From: G963662675 sp963662675
GTDB taxonomy: Bacteria; Bacteroidota; Bacteroidia; Bacteroidales; Prolixibacteraceae
Length of the DNA stretch: 64,000 nt
NCBI GenBank assembly: GCA_963662675.2
Contig: CAXXHP010000004.1
Coordinates: 434,001-498,000, forward strand
Reading direction: 5' to 3'
The stretch's first letter is position 1; each line of letters starts with the position of its first letter. The translations under genes were made by a program, and so were the position numbers. Below the pieces are notes generated by a model, which saw only the letters and a program-made list of their open reading frames with translations, was not told where the DNA came from and did not search any database. Below, one piece after another: positions 51,996 through 59,335 of this stretch.

Positions 51996-54350
51996 ATGAC
52001 AGAAGAAATTCAACATATTATCAGTCAGGTTGATGAAATTATTCAGCAAAAGGGAAAAACAAAGAAAGCTGTAATCCCTATTTTACAAGCCATTCAGGAG
52101 CAGTATAATTATTTGCCTGAAGAAGCCTTAAGGCACGTTTGTGAAACAACGGAAATAACCCCAGAGAATATCACAGGTGTTGCTAGTTTCTATTCTCAAT
52201 TTCGTATGCAGCCTGCCGGGCAGCATTTGATTAAGGTTTGTGTAGGAACTGCTTGCCATGTAAAAGGTGCCGGTCAGGTTTACGATGCTTTTAAACGTCA
52301 TTTTAAACTGGAAGGAGAGGATGAAACGGATGCTTCCGGTAATTATACTCTTGAAAAGGTATCCTGCTTAGGATGTTGTACTCTGGCTCCTGTTGTTCAG
52401 GTGGATGATATTACCTATGGTCATGTAACTACAGATAATGTGGAGTCTGTACTTAAAGACTTTGAAAGCCAAATTGGGAAAGTAAGCAAGAAAGGTAAAT
52501 TCCGAAATGCCGATGGAAGTGAATTTCAAGGCGAAATTCGCATCGGTCTAGGTTCATGCTGTGTGGCTAGCGGAAGTAAGGAAGTGCAGCAGGAAATAGA
52601 AAAAACGATTGAGGATTCAGGCATTAATCTTCAGCTTAAAAATGTGGGCTGTGTAGGAATGTGCCATCAGGTTCCTTTGGTAGAGGTGATTGATGAAAAT
52701 AAAAATAGCAAACTCTATGCGAAAGTTAAGCCTAACGAAATTTCCGATATTATTAACAGCCATTTTAAACCCAAAAGTATAGTAGGTCGTGTTAAAAATA
52801 AGGCCTATAGCTTTCTGGAGAAAGTGCAAACCGATACATCGTGGGAAGGTGTTGACCGATATGCTATTGATGTGCGAGATGAGATGGTTTCCAGTTTCTT
52901 AGGACGCCAAATCCCTATTGCCACTGAGCATCGTGGAGTGATTAATCCATTGGATATGGATGAATATCGTAGTTTCGGCGGTTTTGAGGCCTTAAATCAG
53001 GTGTTAAAGATGGATCGCCACGAAGTCATTAGCATGGTGAAAGAGAGTGGTTTGCGAGGAAGAGGTGGTGCCGGTTTCCTAACCGGATTGAAGTGGGAGT
53101 TTGTTGAGAAGGAAAAAGGAGAGAAGAAATACCTGATTTGTAATGGTGATGAAGGTGACCCTGGGGCATTTATGGATCGTATGCTACTGGAATCATATCC
53201 CTACAGGGTGATTGAAGGGGCGCTGATTGCAGCTTATGCCGTACAGGCTACACATGGCTATTTTTATATTCGTGCTGAATATCCATTGGCGGTAACCCGA
53301 ATCAGGCAAGCACTCATTAACTGCAGGGAACAAAATTTGGTAGGTGAAAATATTTTAGGGACTGGCTTTGATTTTGATATACAGATATATGAAGGGGCAG
53401 GTGCTTTTGTTTGCGGAGAAGAAACAGCATTAATGGCGTCTATTGAAGGAAGTCGTGGTTTTCCAACTATTCGTCCTCCTTTCCCCGCTCAGAAAGGATT
53501 GTGGGGACATCCTACGCTCATTAATAATACAGAAACCTTTTCTCAGGTTTCATACATCATTCGAAAAGGGAAAGATAATTTTAACTCTATAGGTACTGAA
53601 AATTCAAAAGGCACAAAAGTTTTCTCACTAACAGGAAAAATTAATCGTGGTGGACTAATTGAGGTTCCGATGGGAATAACCATACGTGAAATTGTTGAAG
53701 AAATAGGTGGTGGCGTTCAGAACGGCAAGAAATTCAAGGCAGTACAGGTAGGAGGACCATCAGGTGGTTGTATCCCTGCTTCGTTGTATGATACGCCTAT
53801 TGACTACCAGTCTTTAATAGGAGTTGGCGCCATGATGGGCTCCGGAGGTTTGGTGGTGTTGGATGAAGACGATTGCATGGTCGATATTGCCAAATATTTC
53901 CTTTCATTTACTCAAAATGAATCTTGTGGGAAATGTACTTTTTGTCGGGTTGGTACAAAAAGAATGTTAGATATTCTGAATAAGATTACAACAGGGAAAG
54001 GCACCAAAAAAGATCTAGATGAGCTCAAATATTTGGCTGACTGGACAAAGAAAGGGAGTTTGTGTAATCTCGGAAAATCGGCTCCAAATCCGATTATTAC
54101 GACACTTCAGTATTTTCACGATGAATATGATGCTCACATTGAAGGTCGTTGCCCTGCAGGGAAATGTACTGAGATGATTACTTATTCGATAAATGACGAA
54201 TGTATTGGTTGTACCAAATGCGCACAGAAGTGCCCGGTTGATGCCATTAAATTCGAACCACATAAAAAGCATTCTGTAGATATGGAACTTTGCATTAAGT
54301 GCGATGCCTGTCGTCAGGCATGCCCGGTTGATGCGGTAGACGTAAAGTAA
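51996..54350 (+). CDS. NuoE-HydB/NuoF fusion, NADH-oxidising flavin and Fe-S subunit
   Basis: A 784-residue cytosolic protein. Residues 1-155 are a NuoE/HydC domain with [2Fe-2S] ligands Cys82, Cys87, Cys124 and Cys128. Residues about 180-260 are the second thioredoxin-like [2Fe-2S] domain that HydB/HndC proteins have (SCCVASGSKEV with VGCVGMCHQVPLVEV). The NuoF body follows, with FMN and NADH motifs GLRGRGGAGFLTGLKW and NGDEGDPGAFMDR, GAGAFVCGEETALMASIEG, and the ESCGKCTFCRVGTKRM cluster. Two ferredoxin-type [4Fe-4S] sites close the protein. This equals HydC plus HydB, or StnC plus StnB, in one chain. Start 51996 is chosen because it is 5 bases after the preceding stop and matches NuoE starts. 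Confidence 0.93.
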   Translation: MTEEIQHIISQVDEIIQQKGKTKKAVIPILQAIQEQYNYLPEEALRHVCETTEITPENITGVASFYSQFRMQPAGQHLIKVCVGTACHVKGAGQVYDAFKRHFKLEGEDETDASGNYTLEKVSCLGCCTLAPVVQVDDITYGHVTTDNVESVLKDFESQIGKVSKKGKFRNADGSEFQGEIRIGLGSCCVASGSKEVQQEIEKTIEDSGINLQLKNVGCVGMCHQVPLVEVIDENKNSKLYAKVKPNEISDIINSHFKPKSIVGRVKNKAYSFLEKVQTDTSWEGVDRYAIDVRDEMVSSFLGRQIPIATEHRGVINPLDMDEYRSFGGFEALNQVLKMDRHEVISMVKESGLRGRGGAGFLTGLKWEFVEKEKGEKKYLICNGDEGDPGAFMDRMLLESYPYRVIEGALIAAYAVQATHGYFYIRAEYPLAVTRIRQALINCREQNLVGENILGTGFDFDIQIYEGAGAFVCGEETALMASIEGSRGFPTIRPPFPAQKGLWGHPTLINNTETFSQVSYIIRKGKDNFNSIGTENSKGTKVFSLTGKINRGGLIEVPMGITIREIVEEIGGGVQNGKKFKAVQVGGPSGGCIPASLYDTPIDYQSLIGVGAMMGSGGLVVLDEDDCMVDIAKYFLSFTQNESCGKCTFCRVGTKRMLDILNKITTGKGTKKDLDELKYLADWTKKGSLCNLGKSAPNPIITTLQYFHDEYDAHIEGRCPAGKCTEMITYSINDECIGCTKCAQKCPVDAIKFEPHKKHSVDMELCIKCDACRQACPVDAVDVK

Positions 54351-54367
54351 GATATGTCAGGATGAAA

Positions 54368-54434
54368 TCATGCCGAACTTATTTTGGTATCTTTTGATGT
54401 AGAAACATACCCTGAGATAAACTTAGGGTGACTT
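54368..54434. repeat. Double-hairpin intergenic repeat, copy A
   Basis: A degenerate bipartite element in the gap after the NuoE-HydB gene. The second hairpin pairs ACCCTGAG with CTTAGGGT; the first (GCCGAACTT with TTGGTAT) is imperfect. It shows the same order as copy C: TCATxCCGAA, spacer TTTT-AxAxA, second stem, GTGACTT. Confidence 0.65.
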
Positions 54435-54452
54435 TAAGAAAAGCACGAGAAA

Positions 54453-56021
54453 ATGATCAAACTAAAGATAAACAATAAGCCGATTGAAGTAGCTGAAGGC
54501 ACAACGCTTTTAGAAGCAGCCGGTGAGCTTCATATAGATATTCCAACCATGTGTCATTTGGAGGGAACCGAGCATTTCACATCCTGTATGATATGTCTTG
54601 TGAAGGATGCCCGTAATGGACGATTGATGGCCTCCTGTTCCATGCCAGCCATGGAAGGAATGGAAATCATTACGGATGATGAAGAGTGTCGTGAATCACG
54701 AAAATCAGCGTTGGAATTGCTGTTAAGTGAGCATGTGGGCGATTGTGAAGCTCCTTGCCAGCTGGTTTGCCCGGCTCACATGAACATTCCATTAATGAAC
54801 CGCCTGATTGCTGCCGGGAATTACGAAAAGGCTATTGAAGTGGTGAAACGTGATATTGCCCTGCCTGCCATTCTTGGCCGTATTTGCCCCGCTCCATGCG
54901 AGGCTGGCTGTCGTCGTAAGCAGGTCGATGAAGCTGTTTCAATCTGCCTACTTAAAGGATTTGCTGCAGATCAGGAATTGGAGAAGGGCATGGAGCCCAT
55001 ATCCGTTAAAGAAAAATCAGGTAAAAAGGTAGCTATTATTGGTGCAGGCCCCGCAGGACTTGCTGTTGCATATTACCTGAACAAGGCCGGACATCAGGTT
55101 AGTATTCTTGAAAAGGGTGAAAAAGCAGGTGGTGATTTATTGAAAATTGAAGAAGATATTTTGCCTGTGTCCATTTTGATATCAGAAATTGCAGCAATAT
55201 TGAATTCAGATATTTCCATTAAGTACAATCTTGAAGTTGATCAGATATTATTCGAAAAGCTTCAGAAAGAAAATGATGCAATTGTGCTGGCTAGTGGTGC
55301 TGTTAACAATCAGATGAAAGAGTGGGGGATTACCCTTTCAAAAACGGGCATTGACGCAAATAAGGGAACATATCAAACGTCTATTGAAAATGTTTATGCC
55401 ATTGGCAATGCACTGCGCCCATCAAAGTTGGCTGTTCGTTCAGTTGGACAAGGTAAAGAGCTGGCCTTTGTTTTAGATCATCAGTTTAAATCCAAAGAAT
55501 TGAAGGCTTACCCGACCCGGTTTAATTCAAAATTTGGAAAATTACAGGATACTGAGTTTATAGAATACTTGAAAGAATCTACAGACCAAAAACGATTGAA
55601 CGCGGCTCAAGGGAAAGCATTCGGATATGCTGCTGATGAAGCAATTGCAGAAGCTAAGCGCTGCTTGCATTGTGATTGCCGCAACCTAGAAAGCTGCAAG
55701 CTGCGCGATTTGTCTGATCAGTTTGGTGCGGTACAGAAACGCTTTCAATATGATGATCGGGGCTTAGTTAAAAAAGAATTTGCACCACAAAATATTGTAT
55801 ATGAAGCATCAAAATGCATTAAGTGTGGTATTTGTGTTCGGATTACCCAGCAGCATCAAGAAACTTTTGGTTTTTCTTTTATTGGCAGAGGGTTTGATGT
55901 AAAGGTAGGAGTGCCTTTCAGCGAAAGTGTAGGGAAGGCCTTAGAGAAGACAGCTGCTTTGGTTGCTGAAAAATGCCCAACAGGGGCTCTCGCTCTAATT
56001 GATACAGAAGAACAATATTAA
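54453..56021 (+). CDS. Fer2/GltD-like flavoprotein lacking the NAD(P)H-binding domain (StnA-like)
   Basis: A 522-residue protein. Residues 1-80 are a NuoG-type [2Fe-2S] domain (Cys34, Cys45, Cys48, Cys62, the C-x10-C-x2-C-x13-C spacing). Cys98, Cys102, Cys106 and Cys145, Cys149, Cys153 match the N-terminal clusters of GltD. An FAD fold follows (VAIIGAGPAGLAVAYYL, 193-209). FAD-domain halves then join directly (NDAIVLASGAV to NVYAIGNALRPSKLAV), with no GGGNxAxD Rossmann motif or MELGE segment, unlike nfnB in this window. The C-terminus adds Cys404/407/409/415 and a Cys455/458/461 plus Cys508-Pro [4Fe-4S] site. The layout is closest to StnA of Sporomusa, but without a second nucleotide site. 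Confidence 0.88.
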   Translation: MIKLKINNKPIEVAEGTTLLEAAGELHIDIPTMCHLEGTEHFTSCMICLVKDARNGRLMASCSMPAMEGMEIITDDEECRESRKSALELLLSEHVGDCEAPCQLVCPAHMNIPLMNRLIAAGNYEKAIEVVKRDIALPAILGRICPAPCEAGCRRKQVDEAVSICLLKGFAADQELEKGMEPISVKEKSGKKVAIIGAGPAGLAVAYYLNKAGHQVSILEKGEKAGGDLLKIEEDILPVSILISEIAAILNSDISIKYNLEVDQILFEKLQKENDAIVLASGAVNNQMKEWGITLSKTGIDANKGTYQTSIENVYAIGNALRPSKLAVRSVGQGKELAFVLDHQFKSKELKAYPTRFNSKFGKLQDTEFIEYLKESTDQKRLNAAQGKAFGYAADEAIAEAKRCLHCDCRNLESCKLRDLSDQFGAVQKRFQYDDRGLVKKEFAPQNIVYEASKCIKCGICVRITQQHQETFGFSFIGRGFDVKVGVPFSESVGKALEKTAALVAEKCPTGALALIDTEEQY

Positions 56022-56032
56022 GACTAACGTCA

Positions 56033-56064
56033 GTCATCCTGAAATGATTTCAGGATCTGCATTC
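56033..56064. repeat. Intergenic repeat, copy B (single hairpin)
   Basis: GTCATCCTGAAATGATTTCAGGAT: bases 56036-56044 and 56048-56056 pair perfectly (9 bp, 3-base loop). Equivalent to the first half of copy C. Confidence 0.7.
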
Positions 56065-56078
56065 AAGAAAGGTACGAC

Positions 56079-57185
56079 ATGAAAAGAAATAGCATTATAC
56101 TGACTTTATTGCTCATATCAAACATCGTGTTTGCTCAAAGCGAATGGCCTGTGTTTCGAGGCAATCAGCAATTAACTGCATCTGTAAAAGCAACAATGCA
56201 AATGCCTTTTGAGTTGCTCGCTTCATTTCAAACTGATGATGAAATAAAAGCTTCTCCAGTCGTAAAAGATGGTATTGTCTATATTGGATCAACTGATGGT
56301 TATTTTTATGCCTTCAACCTAAAGGGCGAATTAAAATGGAAGTTTTATGCCGAAAATGCAATTGAAGCACCTGCCATTTTACTAAACGGGAAAGTTATTT
56401 TTGGATCTCTTGATGGATGGCTGTTCTGTTTAAACCAGTCAGATGGAGCAGTCAATTGGAAATACGAAACAGACAATCAGATTATTGGCTCAGCAAACTG
56501 GACAACGGTTGATGGCAAAACGATATTGGCCGTAGGCAGTTATGATTATTTTCTGCACGGCATAGATATGGCTGATGGTAAAGGGCTTTGGAAGTATGAG
56601 TCTGACAATTATATCAATGGTGCACCAGGTTTATATAAACACTCTGTCGTTTTTGGTGGTTGCGATGGTTATTTACATGTGGTTGATCTTGTTTCCGGAC
56701 AAGTAATCCGAAAGATCGAATTGGCAACGTATATGGCTGCATCTACAGCAATTGTTGGACAAATTGCGTATGTTGGTGATTATGAAGGGTGCTTTTTTGC
56801 CGTTGATCTGGAAAGTGGAATGATCATTTGGGAATATAATAATCCGGAAAAAAATCTACCTTTTGTTGCATCTCCGGCAGTTTCTGATGATTACATTGTT
56901 TTGGGAAATGACGATCGGTCACTGTATTGCTTTAACCGCGAAAACGGCAAGTTAGTATGGTCAAAACGTCTTTCAAACCGAATTAACTCTTCATCTGTTA
57001 TAGTTAGCGATAATGTTATTACACCAACAATGGATGGCATGCTATACGTTCACCAGGTAAAAACGGGAGATGAAGTTTGGAGCTATGAAGTAGGAAGTCA
57101 AATGGTGAGTTCACCGGCATTCAGTAGTGGGAAAATTATTGTTGGCGCAAACGATGGCCGCATCTATATATTTGGCAATAAATAA
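56079..57185 (+). CDS. Secreted PQQ-like beta-propeller protein 4
   Basis: A 368-residue protein with a Sec signal peptide (TLLLISNIVFAQS). The mature start SEWPVFRGNQQLTA matches the family, and seven or so short blades follow, for example FYAFNLKGELKWKFYAEN, CLNQSDGAVNWKYETDN and VHQVKTGDEVWSYEVG. It is the most regular of the four propellers and resembles BamB in length but lacks a lipobox. Repeat copies B and C flank it. Confidence 0.85.
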   Translation: MKRNSIILTLLLISNIVFAQSEWPVFRGNQQLTASVKATMQMPFELLASFQTDDEIKASPVVKDGIVYIGSTDGYFYAFNLKGELKWKFYAENAIEAPAILLNGKVIFGSLDGWLFCLNQSDGAVNWKYETDNQIIGSANWTTVDGKTILAVGSYDYFLHGIDMADGKGLWKYESDNYINGAPGLYKHSVVFGGCDGYLHVVDLVSGQVIRKIELATYMAASTAIVGQIAYVGDYEGCFFAVDLESGMIIWEYNNPEKNLPFVASPAVSDDYIVLGNDDRSLYCFNRENGKLVWSKRLSNRINSSSVIVSDNVITPTMDGMLYVHQVKTGDEVWSYEVGSQMVSSPAFSSGKIIVGANDGRIYIFGNK

Positions 57186-57201
57186 GACTTTGGCTAATAA
57201 T

Positions 57202-57268
57202 CGTCATCCTGAACTCGTTTCAGGATCTCTTTAATGATACAGATTCCGAAACTAGTTCGGAATGACTT
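57202..57268. repeat. Double-hairpin intergenic repeat, copy C
   Basis: Two strong hairpins: ATCCTGAA/TTCAGGAT at 57206-57226 and ATTCCGAA/TTCGGAAT at 57243-57263, each an 8-bp perfect stem with a 5-base loop, framed by CGTC and GACTT. This is the clearest of three copies and resembles the dispersed GTCATxCTGAAC...TTCGGAATGAC palindromes common between genes in Bacteroidota. Confidence 0.8.
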
Positions 57269-57303
57269 TTAGAAATTATAAGGATTAAAAAGAAGGAGTA
57301 CTT

Positions 57304-58593
57304 ATGAAAATCGCACACATCATTCCCGGTTCTGGAGGTAGTTTTTATTGTGGCAACTGTTTGCGCGACAGCAAATACATGAAGGCTTTGCAGAATCTGG
57401 GTAAGGAGGTTATTAAAGTGCCACTTTACCTACCTCTTTTTGAAGACTCTCGCGATTTAGATGAGATCCCTGTATTTTATGGCGCTGTAGATACTTATCT
57501 CAAGCAGCGTTTTCCGATTTTTAGACATATGCCCAATTTTGTAGATAAGGCACTTAATTCAAAATCAATGTTGAATATTGCAGCCCAAAATGCAGGTTCA
57601 ACGCGTGCTAAAGGATTAGAGGAAATGACTGTTTCTATGCTTTTGGGGGAAGAAGGTTTGCAAAAGGGAGAGTTAGAAAGGCTTGTTCTATGGCTTCGTG
57701 ACGAGGCAAAACCGGATGTGGTGCATTTGTCAAATGCCCTGCTACTTGGTCTTGCACGACGCATAAAACAGGAGTTGGATATTCCGGTGGTTTGTTCGTT
57801 GCAGGATGAGGATGTGTGGGTAGATGTGATGAGCGATAAAAACCGGGAAGAGGTATGGACCATAATGAAGGAGCGTGGTAAAGAAGTAGATGCATTTGTA
57901 GCAGTAAGCAAGTTTTATGCCGACGATATGAAAAAGCGGTTGAATATTCGGGAAGATCAGCTGTTTATCAACCATATTGGTGTGGATGCCGCGGATTATC
58001 CGGTGAAAGATATTCGTGAAAAAGAACCTATTATAGGCTTTATTTCACGTATGTGCGAGGAAAATGGACTGGGAATATTGGTAGATGCCTTTATTCATTT
58101 AAAAGAAGATGAGCAGTATAAATCGGTGAAATTGAAAATTACCGGTGGCAAAACAAATGACGATACCTCTTTTATAAAGGAACAAAAGAAAAAAATAGCG
58201 ATGGCCAAGCTCGATACGGATGTACTTTGGGTGGAAGAGTTTGAAGGCCCATCAAGGCAGGATTTCTTCAATTCGGTAGCACTTCTGTCTGTTCCTGTAT
58301 TAAATGGCGAAGCTTTCGGGCTGTATCAATTAGAATCGCTGGCTTCAGGCATACCACTGGTGCAACCGGAATTGGGAGCTTTCCCCGAGGTTGTGAATTT
58401 GTCGCAAGGAGGTGTCATTTTCCATCCGAATAGCCCGAAAAAGTTGGCAAAAGCGCTTAAGGAATTAATTTTGGATAAAAATAAATTAGCAGAGTTAAGC
58501 AAAAAAGGATTGGCGGGTGTGAAACAACATTTTGACGTTCATCAACAAGCAAAAAAGCTGGTTGATATTTATGAAAAAGTAGCAAAATCATAA
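57304..58593 (+). CDS. GT4-family glycosyltransferase
   Basis: A 429-residue GT-B fold enzyme using an NDP-sugar donor. The N-terminal motif IIPGSGGSFYCGNCLRD is typical of one bacterial GT4 subgroup, and the C-terminal donor site has the E-x7-E pair in GEAFGLYQLE. It has no signal peptide or membrane helix. The ATG is preceded by AAGAAGGAGTACTT, a strong Shine-Dalgarno sequence that is uncommon in this phylum. It lies between a propeller gene and a LolD/FtsX-type transporter, suggesting a role in making or decorating an envelope component served by the operon, but acceptor and sugar are unknown. Confidence 0.88.
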   Translation: MKIAHIIPGSGGSFYCGNCLRDSKYMKALQNLGKEVIKVPLYLPLFEDSRDLDEIPVFYGAVDTYLKQRFPIFRHMPNFVDKALNSKSMLNIAAQNAGSTRAKGLEEMTVSMLLGEEGLQKGELERLVLWLRDEAKPDVVHLSNALLLGLARRIKQELDIPVVCSLQDEDVWVDVMSDKNREEVWTIMKERGKEVDAFVAVSKFYADDMKKRLNIREDQLFINHIGVDAADYPVKDIREKEPIIGFISRMCEENGLGILVDAFIHLKEDEQYKSVKLKITGGKTNDDTSFIKEQKKKIAMAKLDTDVLWVEEFEGPSRQDFFNSVALLSVPVLNGEAFGLYQLESLASGIPLVQPELGAFPEVVNLSQGGVIFHPNSPKKLAKALKELILDKNKLAELSKKGLAGVKQHFDVHQQAKKLVDIYEKVAKS

Positions 58594-58657
58594 TCGGGCG
58601 CAGTTGAACTGAATGATGCCTTTTTAGACAAAAAACTAAAATATAACACGAAACTTT

Positions 58658-59335
58658 ATGCTTGAAGTAAAAGCAATTAGTAAAACGTATTTATCTGGTT
58701 CGGGCGAGAAACGAACCATACTGGATGAATTGGACCTGAAGGTTGAAAACGGAGAAAGTGTTGCTATAGTAGGACCTTCGGGCTCTGGAAAAACCACACT
58801 TCTTAATATGCTAGGAATGCTCGATCGACCAGATTCCGGAGATGTTCTATTAAATAATGAATCTGTTTTCGGAAAAAATGAAAAAGAACTGGCTGGATTT
58901 CGTAATCGCTCGATCGGTTTTGTTTTTCAGATGCACCACCTACTGCCACAATTAAGCTTATTGGAGAATATACTGCTTCCTGTTGTTGCCGGGCAATCTA
59001 AGGTTGATCCTGCATCTCAACAACGCGCAGAAGAATTGATTTCGAAATTGGGCATTAGTGCCTTGAAATCTCAAAAACCCGGGCAACTTTCCGGAGGCGA
59101 ATGTCAGCGTACTGCTGTGGCTCGAGCTCTTATTAATAGTCCCAAAGTATTGCTTGCTGATGAGCCAACAGGAGCCTTGGATCAACATTCATCAAATCAG
59201 TTAGTTGATCTACTACTCCAACTAAATAAGGAAGAAAAAGTGAGTTTAATCGTCGTAACTCACTCTTTAAATCTGGCTTCAAAAATGGATAAAATCTATC
59301 AGCTGGTAGATGGTAAACTGCAACTTACAAACTGA
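58658..59335 (+). CDS. LolD/MacB-type ABC transporter ATPase
   Basis: A 225-residue ATP-binding subunit with Walker A GPSGSGKTT, the LSGGE signature (QLSGGECQRTAVARAL), Walker B LLADEPTGALD, and the H-loop VTHSL. The fold matches LolD/FtsE/MacB-class mechanotransmission transporters. Its TGA overlaps the start codon of the permease by one base, so the two form a complex. Lipoprotein release is the function of LolD, but specificity lies in the permease. Confidence 0.92.
   Translation: MLEVKAISKTYLSGSGEKRTILDELDLKVENGESVAIVGPSGSGKTTLLNMLGMLDRPDSGDVLLNNESVFGKNEKELAGFRNRSIGFVFQMHHLLPQLSLLENILLPVVAGQSKVDPASQQRAEELISKLGISALKSQKPGQLSGGECQRTAVARALINSPKVLLADEPTGALDQHSSNQLVDLLLQLNKEEKVSLIVVTHSLNLASKMDKIYQLVDGKLQLTN

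Noticed and set aside
44438..57185. Calling the four propeller proteins PQQ-dependent dehydrogenases or BamB
   Set aside because: The blades match the PQQ-like repeat, but the proteins lack the length of quinoprotein dehydrogenases, and no pqq genes or c-type heme motifs are seen. Only one resembles BamB in size and it has no lipobox.
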